DNA of 64,000 nucleotides from contig CAZUJF010000003.1 of the NCBI GenBank assembly GCA_964619955.1, positions 1 through 64,000 of the forward strand. Direction: 5' to 3'. The DNA comes from JACQFK01 sp964619955. Its GTDB lineage: Bacteria; Planctomycetota; MHYJ01; JACPRB01. How positions within the stretch are numbered: the stretch's first letter is position 1; every line of letters begins with the position of its first letter. Positions 14,157 through 24,564 of the stretch are shown here, piece by piece. The notes beneath the pieces are model-generated. The model did no database searches. It had not been told where the DNA came from and saw only the letters and a list, made by a program, of their open reading frames with translations. Made by a program: the position numbers and the translations under genes.

Positions 14157-17006
14157 ATGATCTCACTGGCCGTCCTCTGCCTGGCGGCCCTGGGTCAGGA
14201 CGCCCAAGTTCACGCCGACCGGGCGGCGAAGAAGCAGGCCGCCGGGGACCACCGGGGCGCCATCGAGGACTACTCCGAGGCGCTCCGGCTGAGCCCCAGG
14301 TGGGCCGGAGGATACAACAACCGCGGGAATTCCCGGCGGAGCCTCGGCGACGTCGACGGGGCGCTGGGCGATTTTCAGAAGGCCGCCGAACTGGATCCCA
14401 AAGACGCCGTCGCCCGCGGCAACATCGGCGTCGTCCTCGTCGATAAGGGGGATCAGGCCGGGGGTCTTGAAGCGTACGGACAGGCGATCCGGCTCAACCC
14501 CCAATACGCCCTGGCCTACGCCAACCGGGCCCGCCTCCGGCGGGTGCGGAAGGAATTCGTCGAAGCCCGCGCGGACATCGAGAAGGCCATCGGTCTCGAG
14601 CCGCTCAGCGGTCAGCATCTTCTGGTGAGGGCGTTGATTCTCAACGACGAAGGGAAGACCGATGCCGCCCTGCTCGAGTTCGGGAAGGCCCTCCAACTCG
14701 ATCCGAAACAGCCGGATGCCCATTTCGTCCGGGGCAACATCCTCGCCGACCGGGGGGACCATGCCGGCGCGATCCGCGACTACACCCGGGCGATCGCGCT
14801 CTCGCCCCGGCACGCCCAGGCGCACGCGAACCGGGCCGAGGAGAAGCATTTCCTGGAGGATTCGGCGGGCGCCATCGAGGACGCGTCGACGGCGATCGCC
14901 CTGAGTCCGAGCGCCTTCGCCTACCGCGTGCGCGCGGTCGCCCGCGTCGCGAAGGGCGACGTCGAAGCCGCCCTGGCCGATTTCGGCCGGGCGATCCAGA
15001 TGGACCCCGGCTACTATTTGGCCTACTGCGAGCGGGCCAGCGCGAAGCAGTCCAAAGGCGACATCGACGGGGCGCTGGAGGATTATGGCCAGGCGATCCG
15101 CACGGATCCCAAGAATCCCTGGCCCTTGAATGCGAGGGGGCAGGCGAAGGCCTCCCGGAAGGATTACGACGGCGCCATCTCCGATTACACGCTGGCCCTG
15201 ACCCTGGATGCGAAGTCCGTGGAGGCGCTGAACCACCGGTCCAACGCGAAGCGGGCCAAAGGCGACCTCGAGGGGGCCCTCGCCGACGCGACCGCCGCGA
15301 TCGGGATCGAGCCGTCGAGATCCTGGAGCTACGTCGTGCGGGGGGTCGCCCGGGGCGTGAAGGAGGACTTCGAAGGCGCCCTGCAGGATTACTCCAAGGC
15401 GATCGAACTCGAGCCCGACTACGCGCAGGCCTATTGCAACCGGGCCGGGGTGAAATCGTCGCTGGAGGACTTCGAGGGGGCCGTCGCCGACTACCGAAAG
15501 GCGGGGGAGGTGAAGCCCTCGTACAAGGAGGCGGCGGCGAAGGGGATCCGGGGCGTCGAGGATCTGAAGGAGTACCGCCCCCGGCGCGAGGAGAAGAGGA
15601 AGTCGGCGTTTCTGAAGGCGGCCCCGTGGACCCTGGACTACGAGGAGGCCCTCGCCCGGTCCCGGGAGACGGGCAAGCTCGTTTTCGCCTACTTCACGGT
15701 TTCCTACTTCGGCTGAGGCCCCACCTGTGCGCTTGAGCGCGGCGCGCTCAGCACGCCCGAGTTCGCGGATTTCGCCCGGGACTATGTCCTCTTCTGCCAC
15801 ATCACCACGCACGTCCGGGGCGATCCCCACCCCAAGCTGCTTTCCGAGAAGGGCGGCAAGGGATGGCCCTACGTCGTCTTCCTCGACGGCGCGGGACTCG
15901 TCGTGGCCGAGGTGCCGTTCGTCGACCGGAGCGTCCGGGGATTCTCGGAAACCGGAAAGAAGTCCGCCCGCTACGCGACGCTGAAGGCGAAGGCCGGAGG
16001 CGGGGACGACGCCCTTCGGGGGGAACTGCTCCAGCTCGAGGTGGAGCTCAGGCTGGCGAAATCCGGACCGGCGCTGGCCAGCCTGGCGCGACTCGAAGGC
16101 CTGTCCCAGGAGCAGCGTTCCCGCATTCTCGACGCGATCACGAACCTGGAGGTCGCCGAGATCTGCGGCGGCTCCCGGAAGGACGACAAGGATCTCGAAG
16201 CCGCGGCCCGGAAGCTGATCGAGCTGAAGAAGGCGGGGCGGCTTCCGTCCGGCGAGAAGGAATGGTCCGATCTCTGGCTGATCCTCATGGAGTTCGCCGA
16301 GATCCAGGACCAGCCCGCGGCGGTCGGCGAAGGGCTGGCCGCGCTCGCTTCAAAGGTCGGCTCGGGGAAGGCGGTCGGTCTCTGGACGTTGCAGAAGGCG
16401 CGGAGGATGAGCCGCTCGGCGTACGCCCTCTACAAGGACAAGAAATACGCCGAGGCGGCCGCCGCGTACACGACGGTGGCCGAGGCCGTCCCCGGGGACC
16501 CCCTCGAGTCGGGCGCCGCCTTCTTCGTCGCGTGCTGTTCCGCCCTGGCCGGGCGGAAGGAGGAGGCGCTGTCCTGGCTGGAGCGGGCCGTCGCGAGCGG
16601 GTACCGCTCTTTCGAGAATCTGGAGAGCGACACGGACCTGGCGTCCTTGCGGTCGGAGGACCGCTACAAGAAGCTGGCCGCCGGTCTCAAGGAGGAGCTT
16701 GCCTTCGAGGAGAAGAATCCCCGCCAGGCGAAGCTGGGATTCAGGACGTCCCGGATCACGGAGGAGGCCCGGGGCTATCTGCCGCTGAAGGACGGGACGG
16801 GAGTCTCCGTGGCCGGGGTGACGCCCAAAGGCGCGGCCGACGAGGCAGGCCTGAAGAAACTGGATGTCATCGTGTCGCTCGACGGCGCCGACGCGACGCC
16901 GGAGGGCGTCGAGAAGGCCCTCGAGTCCGGCGCCGGCCGGTCCGTCAAGCTGGAGATCCTGAGAAAAGGCCGGACCTTGATGATCGAGCTGAACCCCGGC
17001 AACTGA
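14157..17006 (+). CDS. TPR-thioredoxin-like-PDZ protein, probable selenoprotein (UGA at 15714)
   Basis: Read through one in-frame TGA, this is a 949-residue secreted protein: short signal peptide then Gln, about thirteen TPR repeats (residues 20-480), a thioredoxin-like domain (about 500-590) and a C-terminal PDZ domain (about 855-945). The TGA (residue 520) falls exactly where the thioredoxin domain should have its first active-site Cys: AYFTVSYFG-U-GPTCALE, so CGPC becomes UGPT, and downstream the cis-Pro segment GKGWPYVVFLD follows in the same frame. A hairpin 17 bases after the TGA is a SECIS candidate. Alternatives: sequencing error, programmed readthrough, or a pseudogene. The frame on both sides is well conserved in style, which argues against decay. 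Confidence 0.78.
15714..15751 (+). promoter_or_regulatory. UGA selenocysteine codon with candidate bacterial SECIS hairpin
   Basis: TGA at 15714-15716 is followed after 17 bases by a perfect 7-bp stem (15734-15740 with 15744-15750), extended by one T-G pair, with loop GGC. Bacterial SECIS elements lie just after the UGA and expose a G in the apical loop. No selA, selB, selD or selC gene is in the window. Confidence 0.55.
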
Positions 17007-17124
17007 GCGGAAGGCCCGCTCTCCGAAAGCGGGCGGACCTCCCGTTTGAATCCGAACGGGCCCCCGCCGCTGTATCGTAGGCGGCGGACCGCTCGGGCGT
17101 CGTTGAATTCCCCTCCGGTCCGGC

Positions 17125-17130
17125 TATAAT
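17125..17130 (+). promoter_or_regulatory. Consensus -10 box of the kinase gene
   Basis: A perfect TATAAT lies about 67 bases before the ATG at 17197, giving a normal-length leader of about 60 bases. The -35 is not obvious. Confidence 0.5.
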
Positions 17131-17196
17131 GCCCGCACCCTTTTTTCGTCCCCGGGTCTGGTTCCGGGAGACGCGTGCATCTTGGATGGGGACCGG

Positions 17197-20100
17197 ATGA
17201 GCGAGTCAGGCGCCTTCGGCACGAAGCAGGATTACTCGTTTGGCCAGGTCGCCATCCGGGAGAATCTCTGCACCTTCGACCAGGTGAAGGAGTGTCTCGA
17301 CATCCAGGCCAAGCTCCGCACCCTGGGCATCGAGCCGAAGAAGCTCGGCGAGATCCTCGTCGACAAGGGATACCTGACCGAGGAGCAGGTCGCCAAGGTC
17401 GGGAAGGTCCAGTCCCAGGCCACGGCGTCCGCCTCCCAGAAGCTCGCCGTGCCCGGCTACGAGCTCCTCTCCAAGATCGGCCAGGGCGCGATGGGGATGG
17501 TGTACAAGGCGCGCCAGATCTCGATGGACCGCATCGTGGCCATCAAGGTCCTGGCGCCGCGCTACTCCAAGGATCCGAGCTTCGTGGAGCGCTTCAACCG
17601 GGAGGCGCGCGCCGTCGCGAAGCTGAACCACGAGAACATCATCAGCGGCATCGACGTCGGCGAGGTCAACGGGCACCACTATTTCGTGATGGAGTTCGTC
17701 GACGGCTCCCCGGTGACGGGGCTGATGAAGCGCGAAGGGCGCCTGGACGAGCGCCGCACGCTGCAGATCGGCCTGCAGGTCGCCAAGGCCCTCCAGCACG
17801 CGCACCGGAACGGCATCGTGCACCGCGACATCAAGCCCGAGAACGTGATGATCACGGCCGCGGGCGTCGCGAAGCTCTGCGACCTCGGCCTGGCGAAGCA
17901 GGCGAAGGGCGATTCGGGCGTGACGATGGACGGCACCAGCGTCGGCACGCCGAACTACATCTCGCCGGAGCAGGCGCGCGGCGAGGAGGGCATCGACATC
18001 CGCAGCGACCTCTACTCGCTCGGGGCCTCGCTCTACCACATGGCCACCGGCACGACGCCGTTCTCCGGCGCCAACCCGATGGTCGTCATGACCAAACACG
18101 TGACCGAACACGTGGAGCCCCCCCGGAAACGCTGCCCCTCGCTCTCCGAGGGCTTCAACAACCTCGTGCTGCGCATGATGCAGAAGCGGCGCGAGGACCG
18201 CCACCAGGACCCCGACCAGCTCATCGGCGACCTGCAGAGCCTGCTCGACGGCGGGCTCGTCGCCGCCCCCGGCGCCAAGGCCCCCGCGACGCGGGCCGGC
18301 GCGGCGCCGGCGCCGCTGCGGGCGCGCCCGAGCACCGTCAGCCACGCCCCGCTGGTGAAGCCCTCCTCGCCGCTGATCCCCGTCCTGGCGGTCGCCGGGC
18401 TGGCCGTGGCCGCGCTGGCCGGCTGGTTCATGATGTCGGGCGAGAAGGCGCCGCCGCCCTACGTGCCCCCGCCGCCCGTGGCCCAGAAGCCCGTGGCGCC
18501 GCCGCCGTCCGCGGATGCGGCGGACCGCGTCCGGCGCGAGGTCCAGGCCTTCCGCGAACTGATCGAGGTGAACCTCGTCAACGACGCGGTCCCCGACCGC
18601 TACACGAGCCCGCACACGCGCATCCTGAACCGCATCGAGCACTACCGGAAGAGCGCGGATTTCGTGGGCGAGAAGGCGTGGACGACGGAGCTGACCGCGT
18701 ACATGGAGCGGGTCAACAGCCTCATCGTGCAGAAGTACTACGCCCCGATCCAGGCGCGGATCAAGGAGCACTACGACGCGGGACGCTATCCCCAGGCGCT
18801 CGAGGAGCTCTCGAAGGTCGGCGAGGCGTACAAGTATTTCCACCGGGGGGACCCCGCGGTGCTCACGGCCGTGGGGAAGGACGTCGCGGAGTGGCAGTCG
18901 AAGATCGCCTCGTCGCTCAAGGAGTCCTACCTGTCCGGCATGATCCAGGCGGACCAGGCCTTCCAGGATCCGAAGCGGCGGGACGAGGCCTACGGCCTGC
19001 TCGACGCCGCGGCGGAATCGGCGCCGGCGGACAGCCGCGGCGCGGTGGAGCTGAAGCGCGAGAAGTACCTGCGCGAGGACATCGGCGACGTGGTGAAGGC
19101 CGCGGGGCCCGAGTCCCAGAAGATGGCGGCGGCGCGGCTGGAGGCCCTGAAAGCCCTTCATGTCCGCAACCAGGGCGCGATGAAGATCCTCGGGGAGCTG
19201 GAGTCCGAGATGCAGAAGCAGCTCGCCCAGGCCGCGACCGCGGCGGTCTCGCAGGCGATGCTGCTCTACGCGACCTCCTACAAGCCGCGCTTCGAGGAGG
19301 CGCTGAAGACCCGGGACCTCGTCGCCGCCCGGAAGGCGCTCTACGACATGTATTTCACCACGGGGGCGCTGCAGACCACGCTGCTGCCGGTCTCGACGGA
19401 CATGGGCCAGCTGCGCGCGTTCCTGGATCCGCAGCGGGCGGCCCCCGCGGACACGAAGAAGATCGGCGCCGCCGCGGAGCAGGGCGTCAAGTTCTGCGCC
19501 CTGCGACCGACGCAATACGAGGCGGCGCGCGAACTCTACACGGACCTGCGGATCGTCGCCCTGCTCGAGGAACTGCTCGACCAGGCGGGCGAAGGGGCGA
19601 AGGTCGTCAGCCGGGAGCCCGCCCGCTTCAAGTCGGGGTACTCGGCGGTCCTGGCCGCGGCGACGTCCGTGGAACCCGCGCCCCGGAAGGCGGCGGAGGG
19701 GATGGGTCTCGCGGTGAGCACGGGGGCGCTCAAGAGCGGGGTGGCGCTGGCGCCCGCCGGCAAGACGTCGCTGCCCGAGGACGACATCGTCGCGCTCGCC
19801 CGCAAGGCGCCCGGCGCCGCGGGGGACCCGCACTTCGCCCTGAAGGCCTTCTATCTGCACTACTTCGCCGACCGGAAGCCGGCGGCCAAGGACTGGCTCG
19901 ACCAGCTGACGACGCCGGAGTCGCGCCTGGGCACGGAGCGCTACGCGGACCGCTTCAAGGGCACGAAGTCGGCCCGCGAGGAGGTCGACGCCGCCAACGC
20001 CTTCAAGGACGCCTGGGAGCTGCTCCAGAAGAAGAAGGACACGGCCGGCGGGACGAAGAAGTTCAAGGAGCTGGCGGAGAAGTACGCCGACACGGAGTTC

Positions 20101-20826
20101 ATGCAGACGAAGGTAGCGCCTTCGAACCGGACGCGCCTGGAGATCGTCCATGACCTCTTCGGCGGAGGCGAGGGAAAGCCCAGGAGCGTGAAGCCCGGCT
20201 TGAGGGAGGTCTTCGGTCACGGCGACGTCAAGGACGCGGGCCGGGGCCGCTACGAGATCGTCTACACGTTCAAGGATGACCGGGAAGCCGGGATGTTCAA
20301 CGTGGTGTCTGGCAATGTGGCTGTGAATCGGACGCCGCAGGGGCTCGGCCTGGGCGGCAACGGCCAGTGGTCCTGGATCGTGCCGATGAAGGGCGACATG
20401 GGGATCGAGGTGAATTTCCGGCCGGTGGGCGACGGCGCCTTCGGCCTGGTGGTCTGCGGCGACGGCGACCGTTCCGGGTACTTGGCGGTGGCCGATTTTC
20501 CCCTGCCGGGGCTGCCCGCGAACGACCTGATCCTGCGCCTGCCGGCGCAGGGGGCGGGGGTGCTGGCGGCGATCCTGACGCAGGGCGGGCCGGCGATCCA
20601 GCAGGTGAAGAACCAGCCGAACACGGCGGCGCTGATCCGGGAGGGCCAGCGCGTGCGCTACACGCTCGGCGGCAACCGGATGGACGCCTCGCATCCGCAA
20701 TACGTCGACGGCCGCCTGGCGGTCGCGCTCCTCAACCACCAGCTGGTGATCGAGCGCGTCCGCGTCTTCGGCGAACCCGACCCCGCCTGGCTCGAGACCG
20801 AGCTCAAGAAGGCCGAGGGGAAGTAG
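17197..20826 (+). CDS. PknB-type Ser/Thr protein kinase with large extracytoplasmic part
   Basis: A 1209-residue protein. Residues about 10-75 resemble the GspE/MshE N-terminal domain (GEILVDKGYLTEEQV). The kinase domain (about 88-355) is complete: glycine loop from Gly95, Lys117, catalytic HRDIKPEN (Asp211), DLG at 229 and the APE-equivalent SPEQARG. A Pro/Ala linker and one transmembrane helix (about 393-413) follow, then roughly 790 residues outside the membrane that are helical and end in a beta-rich, possibly concanavalin-like region. The ATG at 17197 is preferred over a TTG five codons upstream. A very long palindrome follows the gene. Confidence 0.92.
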   Translation: MSESGAFGTKQDYSFGQVAIRENLCTFDQVKECLDIQAKLRTLGIEPKKLGEILVDKGYLTEEQVAKVGKVQSQATASASQKLAVPGYELLSKIGQGAMGMVYKARQISMDRIVAIKVLAPRYSKDPSFVERFNREARAVAKLNHENIISGIDVGEVNGHHYFVMEFVDGSPVTGLMKREGRLDERRTLQIGLQVAKALQHAHRNGIVHRDIKPENVMITAAGVAKLCDLGLAKQAKGDSGVTMDGTSVGTPNYISPEQARGEEGIDIRSDLYSLGASLYHMATGTTPFSGANPMVVMTKHVTEHVEPPRKRCPSLSEGFNNLVLRMMQKRREDRHQDPDQLIGDLQSLLDGGLVAAPGAKAPATRAGAAPAPLRARPSTVSHAPLVKPSSPLIPVLAVAGLAVAALAGWFMMSGEKAPPPYVPPPPVAQKPVAPPPSADAADRVRREVQAFRELIEVNLVNDAVPDRYTSPHTRILNRIEHYRKSADFVGEKAWTTELTAYMERVNSLIVQKYYAPIQARIKEHYDAGRYPQALEELSKVGEAYKYFHRGDPAVLTAVGKDVAEWQSKIASSLKESYLSGMIQADQAFQDPKRRDEAYGLLDAAAESAPADSRGAVELKREKYLREDIGDVVKAAGPESQKMAAARLEALKALHVRNQGAMKILGELESEMQKQLAQAATAAVSQAMLLYATSYKPRFEEALKTRDLVAARKALYDMYFTTGALQTTLLPVSTDMGQLRAFLDPQRAAPADTKKIGAAAEQGVKFCALRPTQYEAARELYTDLRIVALLEELLDQAGEGAKVVSREPARFKSGYSAVLAAATSVEPAPRKAAEGMGLAVSTGALKSGVALAPAGKTSLPEDDIVALARKAPGAAGDPHFALKAFYLHYFADRKPAAKDWLDQLTTPESRLGTERYADRFKGTKSAREEVDAANAFKDAWELLQKKKDTAGGTKKFKELAEKYADTEFMQTKVAPSNRTRLEIVHDLFGGGEGKPRSVKPGLREVFGHGDVKDAGRGRYEIVYTFKDDREAGMFNVVSGNVAVNRTPQGLGLGGNGQWSWIVPMKGDMGIEVNFRPVGDGAFGLVVCGDGDRSGYLAVADFPLPGLPANDLILRLPAQGAGVLAAILTQGGPAIQQVKNQPNTAALIREGQRVRYTLGGNRMDASHPQYVDGRLAVALLNHQLVIERVRVFGEPDPAWLETELKKAEGK

Positions 20827-20831
20827 AGGGT

Positions 20832-20901
20832 CCAAAAAAAGCAGCCTGTCTGTTTTGTCGTGTCCCGGGACACGACAAAACAGACAGGCTGCTTTTTTTG
20901 G
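20832..20901. terminator. 70-bp perfect palindrome, probable terminator
   Basis: Two 35-base arms (20832-20866 and 20867-20901) are perfectly complementary with no spacer. Because each arm begins with A7 or ends with T7, either strand would give a long stem followed by seven U, so it can terminate in both directions. It is far longer than needed for termination. Confidence 0.75.
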
Positions 20902-20995
20902 GGGGTGAGTTGCGCCAAGGCGATGCGTAAGAAAGCTTAAGAGAACTGCGCTCGTTCTCATGGCCGCCGGGGGCCCCGGGAGCCCTAATGGAGCC

Positions 20996-23428
20996 ATGAA
21001 ACTGCTGCTGCTCCTGACCCTGCTACAGGACCCCGCCGAGCCCCGCCTCAAGCCCCTCGTGACGGCGACCGAGGCGCCCCCCGTCGTGCTCTTCGCCCCC
21101 GGCCTCGAGGTGCGCGAACTGCCCGTCTCGCTCAGCAACCTCAACAACCTCGAATACGCCGCCGACGGCCGCCTCTTCGCCGCCGGCTACGACGGCCGCC
21201 TGCACCTCCTCCGGGATTCCGACGGCGACGGCCTCGAGGACCAGATCTCCACGTTCCACGAGAAGACCGGCGACGACTATCCGCTCGGCATGGCGGTGCG
21301 GGGCGGGGATGTCTACGTCCTCCGCCGTAACGCCGTGATGCGGCATCGCGACACGAACGCCGACGGCGTGCCGGATCTGGAGGAGACGGCGGCGTCCGGC
21401 TGGCAGGATCCCGAGGGCGCCAAGATGGCCCACCTGACCCACCGCCGGGTCGACGACGCGCTGGGCCTGGCGCTCGCGCCGGACGGCACCACGTACGTCA
21501 CGATGGGGGCCGCGAATTACAGCAACGGCTACCTGCTCACGAAGGAGGGGAAGTCGCGCCTCGAATTGGACCGGAAACGCGGCTGCCTCCTCGCGATCAG
21601 CCCGGACGGCAAGGACTGCAGGATCGTCGCCACCGGCGTGCGCTTCATCGTCTGCCTCCAGTTCAACCGCCACGGCGACCTCTTCGGGGCCGACCAGGAG
21701 GGCGCCACCTGGCTGCCGAACGGGAACCCCTTCGACGAACTGCTGCATCTGCAGGCCGGCCGCCACTACGGGTTCCCGCCCCGGCACCCGAAGCACCTCC
21801 CGGACGTGATCGACGAGCCGAGCCTCTTCGACTACGGCCCGCAGCACCAGTCGACCTGCGGCTTCCGCTTCAACGAGGCGCGGGCGGACCGCGCCGCCTT
21901 CGGGCCCGCCGAGTGGGAGGGCGACGCCTTCGTCACGGCGATGTCGCGCGGCAAACTCTACCGCACGCAGCTCGTGAAGACGGCCGCCGGCTACGTCGCG
22001 AAGAACCGCCTCTTCGGCAGTCTCGGCCTGCTGCCGATCGACGTGGCGATCTCCCCCAAGGGCGACCTCGTGCTCGCCTGCCACAGCGGCGCGCCGGACT
22101 GGGGCAGCGGACCCAAGGGAATGGGGAAGCTTTTCAAGATCTCCTGGAAGGACAAGGCCGCGCCCCAGCCCGTGCTGGCCTGGCCCTCGGGTCCGGGGGA
22201 GACGGTCGTCGCGTACGACCGCCCGCTCGACCCCGCCTCGGTGCGGGATCTCGCGCGGAAGGCCGGGATGGAGTCGGGGGCGTTCGTCACGGAGGGAGAC
22301 CGCTTCGAACGTTTCCGGCCGGGCTACCAGGTGGTGAAGAACCAGATGAAGGCGCCGCGCTTCGAGCATCCGCTGCTGTCGGCGGCGCTGGGGGCGGACC
22401 GGCGCACGCTGCTGCTGCGGACGGCGCCCCGCGAGGCGGCCGTCGGCTACGCGCTCAGCCTGCCCGGCACGGTCGAGCTCGCGTACGATCTGAGCGGCGT
22501 GGAGGCGGAATGGACGGCGTCCGAAGGCGGCGAACGCTGGAAGGGCTGGCTGCCGCATGCCGACCTCGCCGTCGCCCGCGCGTTCACGCGCGGCAGCGCG
22601 GATCACGACCGGCTCTGGACGCTGCTCGAACGGTCCGGCCGCCTGCGCCTGGGCGGACAGCTCGATCTCTCGCAGATGCTGCAGCCCGCCGTGCAGCCCG
22701 GTTCGACGCTCGACTTCGAGTACCCCGCGGAGCAGGTGACGCTCGATCTCAAGTCGGGCACGCCGCTGCAGCCCGAAGGCGGCCTGGCCGCGCTCGGGGA
22801 GCGCGACGCGCGCCTTGCGCTGAAGCCCGGCGCGGCCTGGATCCCGCTGGCCTTCTCGATCGGGACGGGGCCCGGGACCCGCCTCGACGTCTCGTGGCAC
22901 ACGGCGGAGGACGCGCGTCCCCGGGCGCTGCCCCTGCGGCGGCTGCTGCTGCCCTGGGCCCGCAAGGCGGGGGCGCCGCCCGAGCCGCCGCGCCTGGCGG
23001 CCGAACTCGAAGGGGGCCGCTGGAGCGAGGGGAAACAGATCTTCTTCGGCGAGCGCACCGCGTGCGGCAAATGCCACAGCATCCGCGGGGAGGGCGGGAA
23101 GATCGGCCCCGATCTCTCCAACCTGCCGCACCGGGACTACGCCTCCGTGCTGCAGGATCTCCAACGCCCCAGCGCCGCGATCAACCCGGATCACCTGTCC
23201 TACACCGTGAAGCTCACGAGCGGGGACATCCTGGCCGGGGTGATCCTCCAGGCGGGCCCGGAGTCGTGTGTGTTCGGAACGACGGCGGGGGAGTCTGTGA
23301 CGGTGGCCCGGGGCAGGGTCGAGCGGATGGAGCCCTCGAGCCTCTCTCTGATGCCGGAGAAACTGCTCGAGGGCCTGTCGCCGGCGCAGCTGCGGGACCT
23401 GATGACGTTCCTGCTGACGGCGCGTTAG
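20996..23428 (+). CDS. Secreted PVC-type haem-domain protein with beta-propeller
   Basis: An 810-residue exported protein: signal peptide MKLLLLLTLLQ, then a beta-propeller (about 35-400) resembling the putative membrane-bound dehydrogenase family abundant in Planctomycetota and Verrucomicrobiota, with repeated Asp-rich loops such as DSDGDG. The C-terminal c-type haem domain has CGKCH and the downstream segment GPDLSNL, matching the PVC haem-binding domain. It probably oxidises a sugar or alcohol outside the cytoplasm and passes electrons to a cytochrome, although the substrate is unknown. The ATG at 20996 is favoured by the signal peptide; an in-frame ATG lies at 20960. Confidence 0.85.
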   Translation: MKLLLLLTLLQDPAEPRLKPLVTATEAPPVVLFAPGLEVRELPVSLSNLNNLEYAADGRLFAAGYDGRLHLLRDSDGDGLEDQISTFHEKTGDDYPLGMAVRGGDVYVLRRNAVMRHRDTNADGVPDLEETAASGWQDPEGAKMAHLTHRRVDDALGLALAPDGTTYVTMGAANYSNGYLLTKEGKSRLELDRKRGCLLAISPDGKDCRIVATGVRFIVCLQFNRHGDLFGADQEGATWLPNGNPFDELLHLQAGRHYGFPPRHPKHLPDVIDEPSLFDYGPQHQSTCGFRFNEARADRAAFGPAEWEGDAFVTAMSRGKLYRTQLVKTAAGYVAKNRLFGSLGLLPIDVAISPKGDLVLACHSGAPDWGSGPKGMGKLFKISWKDKAAPQPVLAWPSGPGETVVAYDRPLDPASVRDLARKAGMESGAFVTEGDRFERFRPGYQVVKNQMKAPRFEHPLLSAALGADRRTLLLRTAPREAAVGYALSLPGTVELAYDLSGVEAEWTASEGGERWKGWLPHADLAVARAFTRGSADHDRLWTLLERSGRLRLGGQLDLSQMLQPAVQPGSTLDFEYPAEQVTLDLKSGTPLQPEGGLAALGERDARLALKPGAAWIPLAFSIGTGPGTRLDVSWHTAEDARPRALPLRRLLLPWARKAGAPPEPPRLAAELEGGRWSEGKQIFFGERTACGKCHSIRGEGGKIGPDLSNLPHRDYASVLQDLQRPSAAINPDHLSYTVKLTSGDILAGVILQAGPESCVFGTTAGESVTVARGRVERMEPSSLSLMPEKLLEGLSPAQLRDLMTFLLTAR

Positions 23429-24453
23429 GGTTTTCTGAACGCCCGGGCGGCGGCGCGGACGATGCCGGGCTCGCCGTGGTCCTGCGCCAGGTGCCAGAAG
23501 AAGATCCCGCGAAAGCCCTGCTCGCGCGCCCACGCGCCCTTGAGCGCCGCCGATTCCGCGTCCTCGAACGAGTAGAGGCCCGCCTCGCCGAGCAGCAGGG
23601 GAACGCCCACCTTGGGATCGAAGCCGCGCACCCAGCCTTCGGACAGCAGCGCCCCGATCCCCTTCAGATCCAGCGTTTCCGGTTTCAGCTTCGTCGCGGG
23701 TTTGAGCCCCCAGCGCGGAACCGCGAAGCCCCGGGCGTAGCAGGGGATGCCGACGACGAGCTTGGCGGCCGGCCAGGCCCGCGTCTTCCGCCAGTAGCTC
23801 ATCGCCCCTTCGACGCAGGCGGCCGGTCCGCAGTCCGGATCGTCCGGGGCCGCCTTCAACGGGGCGTTGTGTCCGGCGTGGGAACTCCAGGGCCCGTGGA
23901 AGTCGTAGGCCATGACGTTGAGCAGATCCACCAGGGGAAGGAGCGCCTCCACGTCCCACCAGCGGCCGCCCCAGGAGCCGGCGGGGGCCGCCATCGTGAT
24001 CACGGGCGTCAGGGACTTCGCCGCGAAGGCTTCCCGCAGCGCCTTCACCAGGAGGACCATCCCGGCCTTGTCGTCGTCGTTCTCCGTCGGTTCCCAATCG
24101 ACGTCCACGCCGGCGTACCCGTTCGTGACGGCGGCGCCGGCGACGGCGTCCGCGTAGCGCTTGAGCGCGGCGGGTTTCGAGACGATGGCGCGGAAGACGG
24201 GGGCGCTGGCGGCGCCCCCCAGCGAAAGCAGGGCCCGCACCCCCGCGGCTTTGGCCCGCCGGACGAGGTCGGGATGCGGGATCTGCTTGTCGTCCTTCAG
24301 CGTGCCGTCCTCATCCGTCTGGAGAAACGCATGGGCGAGATGGGTGAGGCCTTCAAGCCGGACTTCGGCGGAGGACCAGGAGGGGGCATATCCGAGGACG
24401 ACGCGCTCGGGCGTCTCCTGAAGGGCCAGGCAGAGCAGGATCGGGAGCAGCAT
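23425..24453 (-). CDS. Secreted glycoside hydrolase family 18 protein
   Basis: A 342-residue protein, signal peptide then Gln (CLALQ). The GH18 barrel is shown by LLSLGGAAS and the catalytic motif GVDVDWE, with Glu121 as acid/base, and later LLNVMAYDFHGPW. Likely chitinase or endo-N-acetylglucosaminidase-like activity on GlcNAc polymers. An in-frame ATG at 24468 is an alternative start. Its stop overlaps the convergent haem-protein gene by 4 bases. Confidence 0.87.
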   Translation of the reverse strand: MLLPILLCLALQETPERVVLGYAPSWSSAEVRLEGLTHLAHAFLQTDEDGTLKDDKQIPHPDLVRRAKAAGVRALLSLGGAASAPVFRAIVSKPAALKRYADAVAGAAVTNGYAGVDVDWEPTENDDDKAGMVLLVKALREAFAAKSLTPVITMAAPAGSWGGRWWDVEALLPLVDLLNVMAYDFHGPWSSHAGHNAPLKAAPDDPDCGPAACVEGAMSYWRKTRAWPAAKLVVGIPCYARGFAVPRWGLKPATKLKPETLDLKGIGALLSEGWVRGFDPKVGVPLLLGEAGLYSFEDAESAALKGAWAREQGFRGIFFWHLAQDHGEPGIVRAAARAFRKP

Positions 24454-24494
24454 CGGCGGTGCGGCCATTAGGCCGTCGGGGGGCGTGTCAGGGC

Positions 24495-24545
24495 AAAAGA
24501 AAACGGCGCCCTCCCCGTTCTGTTGAAGAAGGGAAGGGCGCCGTT
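24495..24545 (-). terminator. Intrinsic terminator of the RRM gene
   Basis: On the minus strand an 11-bp perfect stem (24545-24535 with 24512-24502), extended inward by G-C pairs, is followed by TTTTCTTTT. Confidence 0.85.
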
Positions 24546-24564
24546 CCGGTCGATCAAAGAAGAT

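Noticed and set aside
15717..17006. Independent gene starting near 15903
   Set aside because: The thioredoxin-like sequence continues upstream of any start codon to the TGA at 15714, in the same frame as the TPR part. A single gene with an in-frame UGA explains both halves better.
17206..21147. Very long open frame on the minus strand opposite the kinase gene
   Set aside because: Antisense frames stay open by chance in high-GC DNA. This one has no recognisable domain and the plus-strand kinase is unmistakable.
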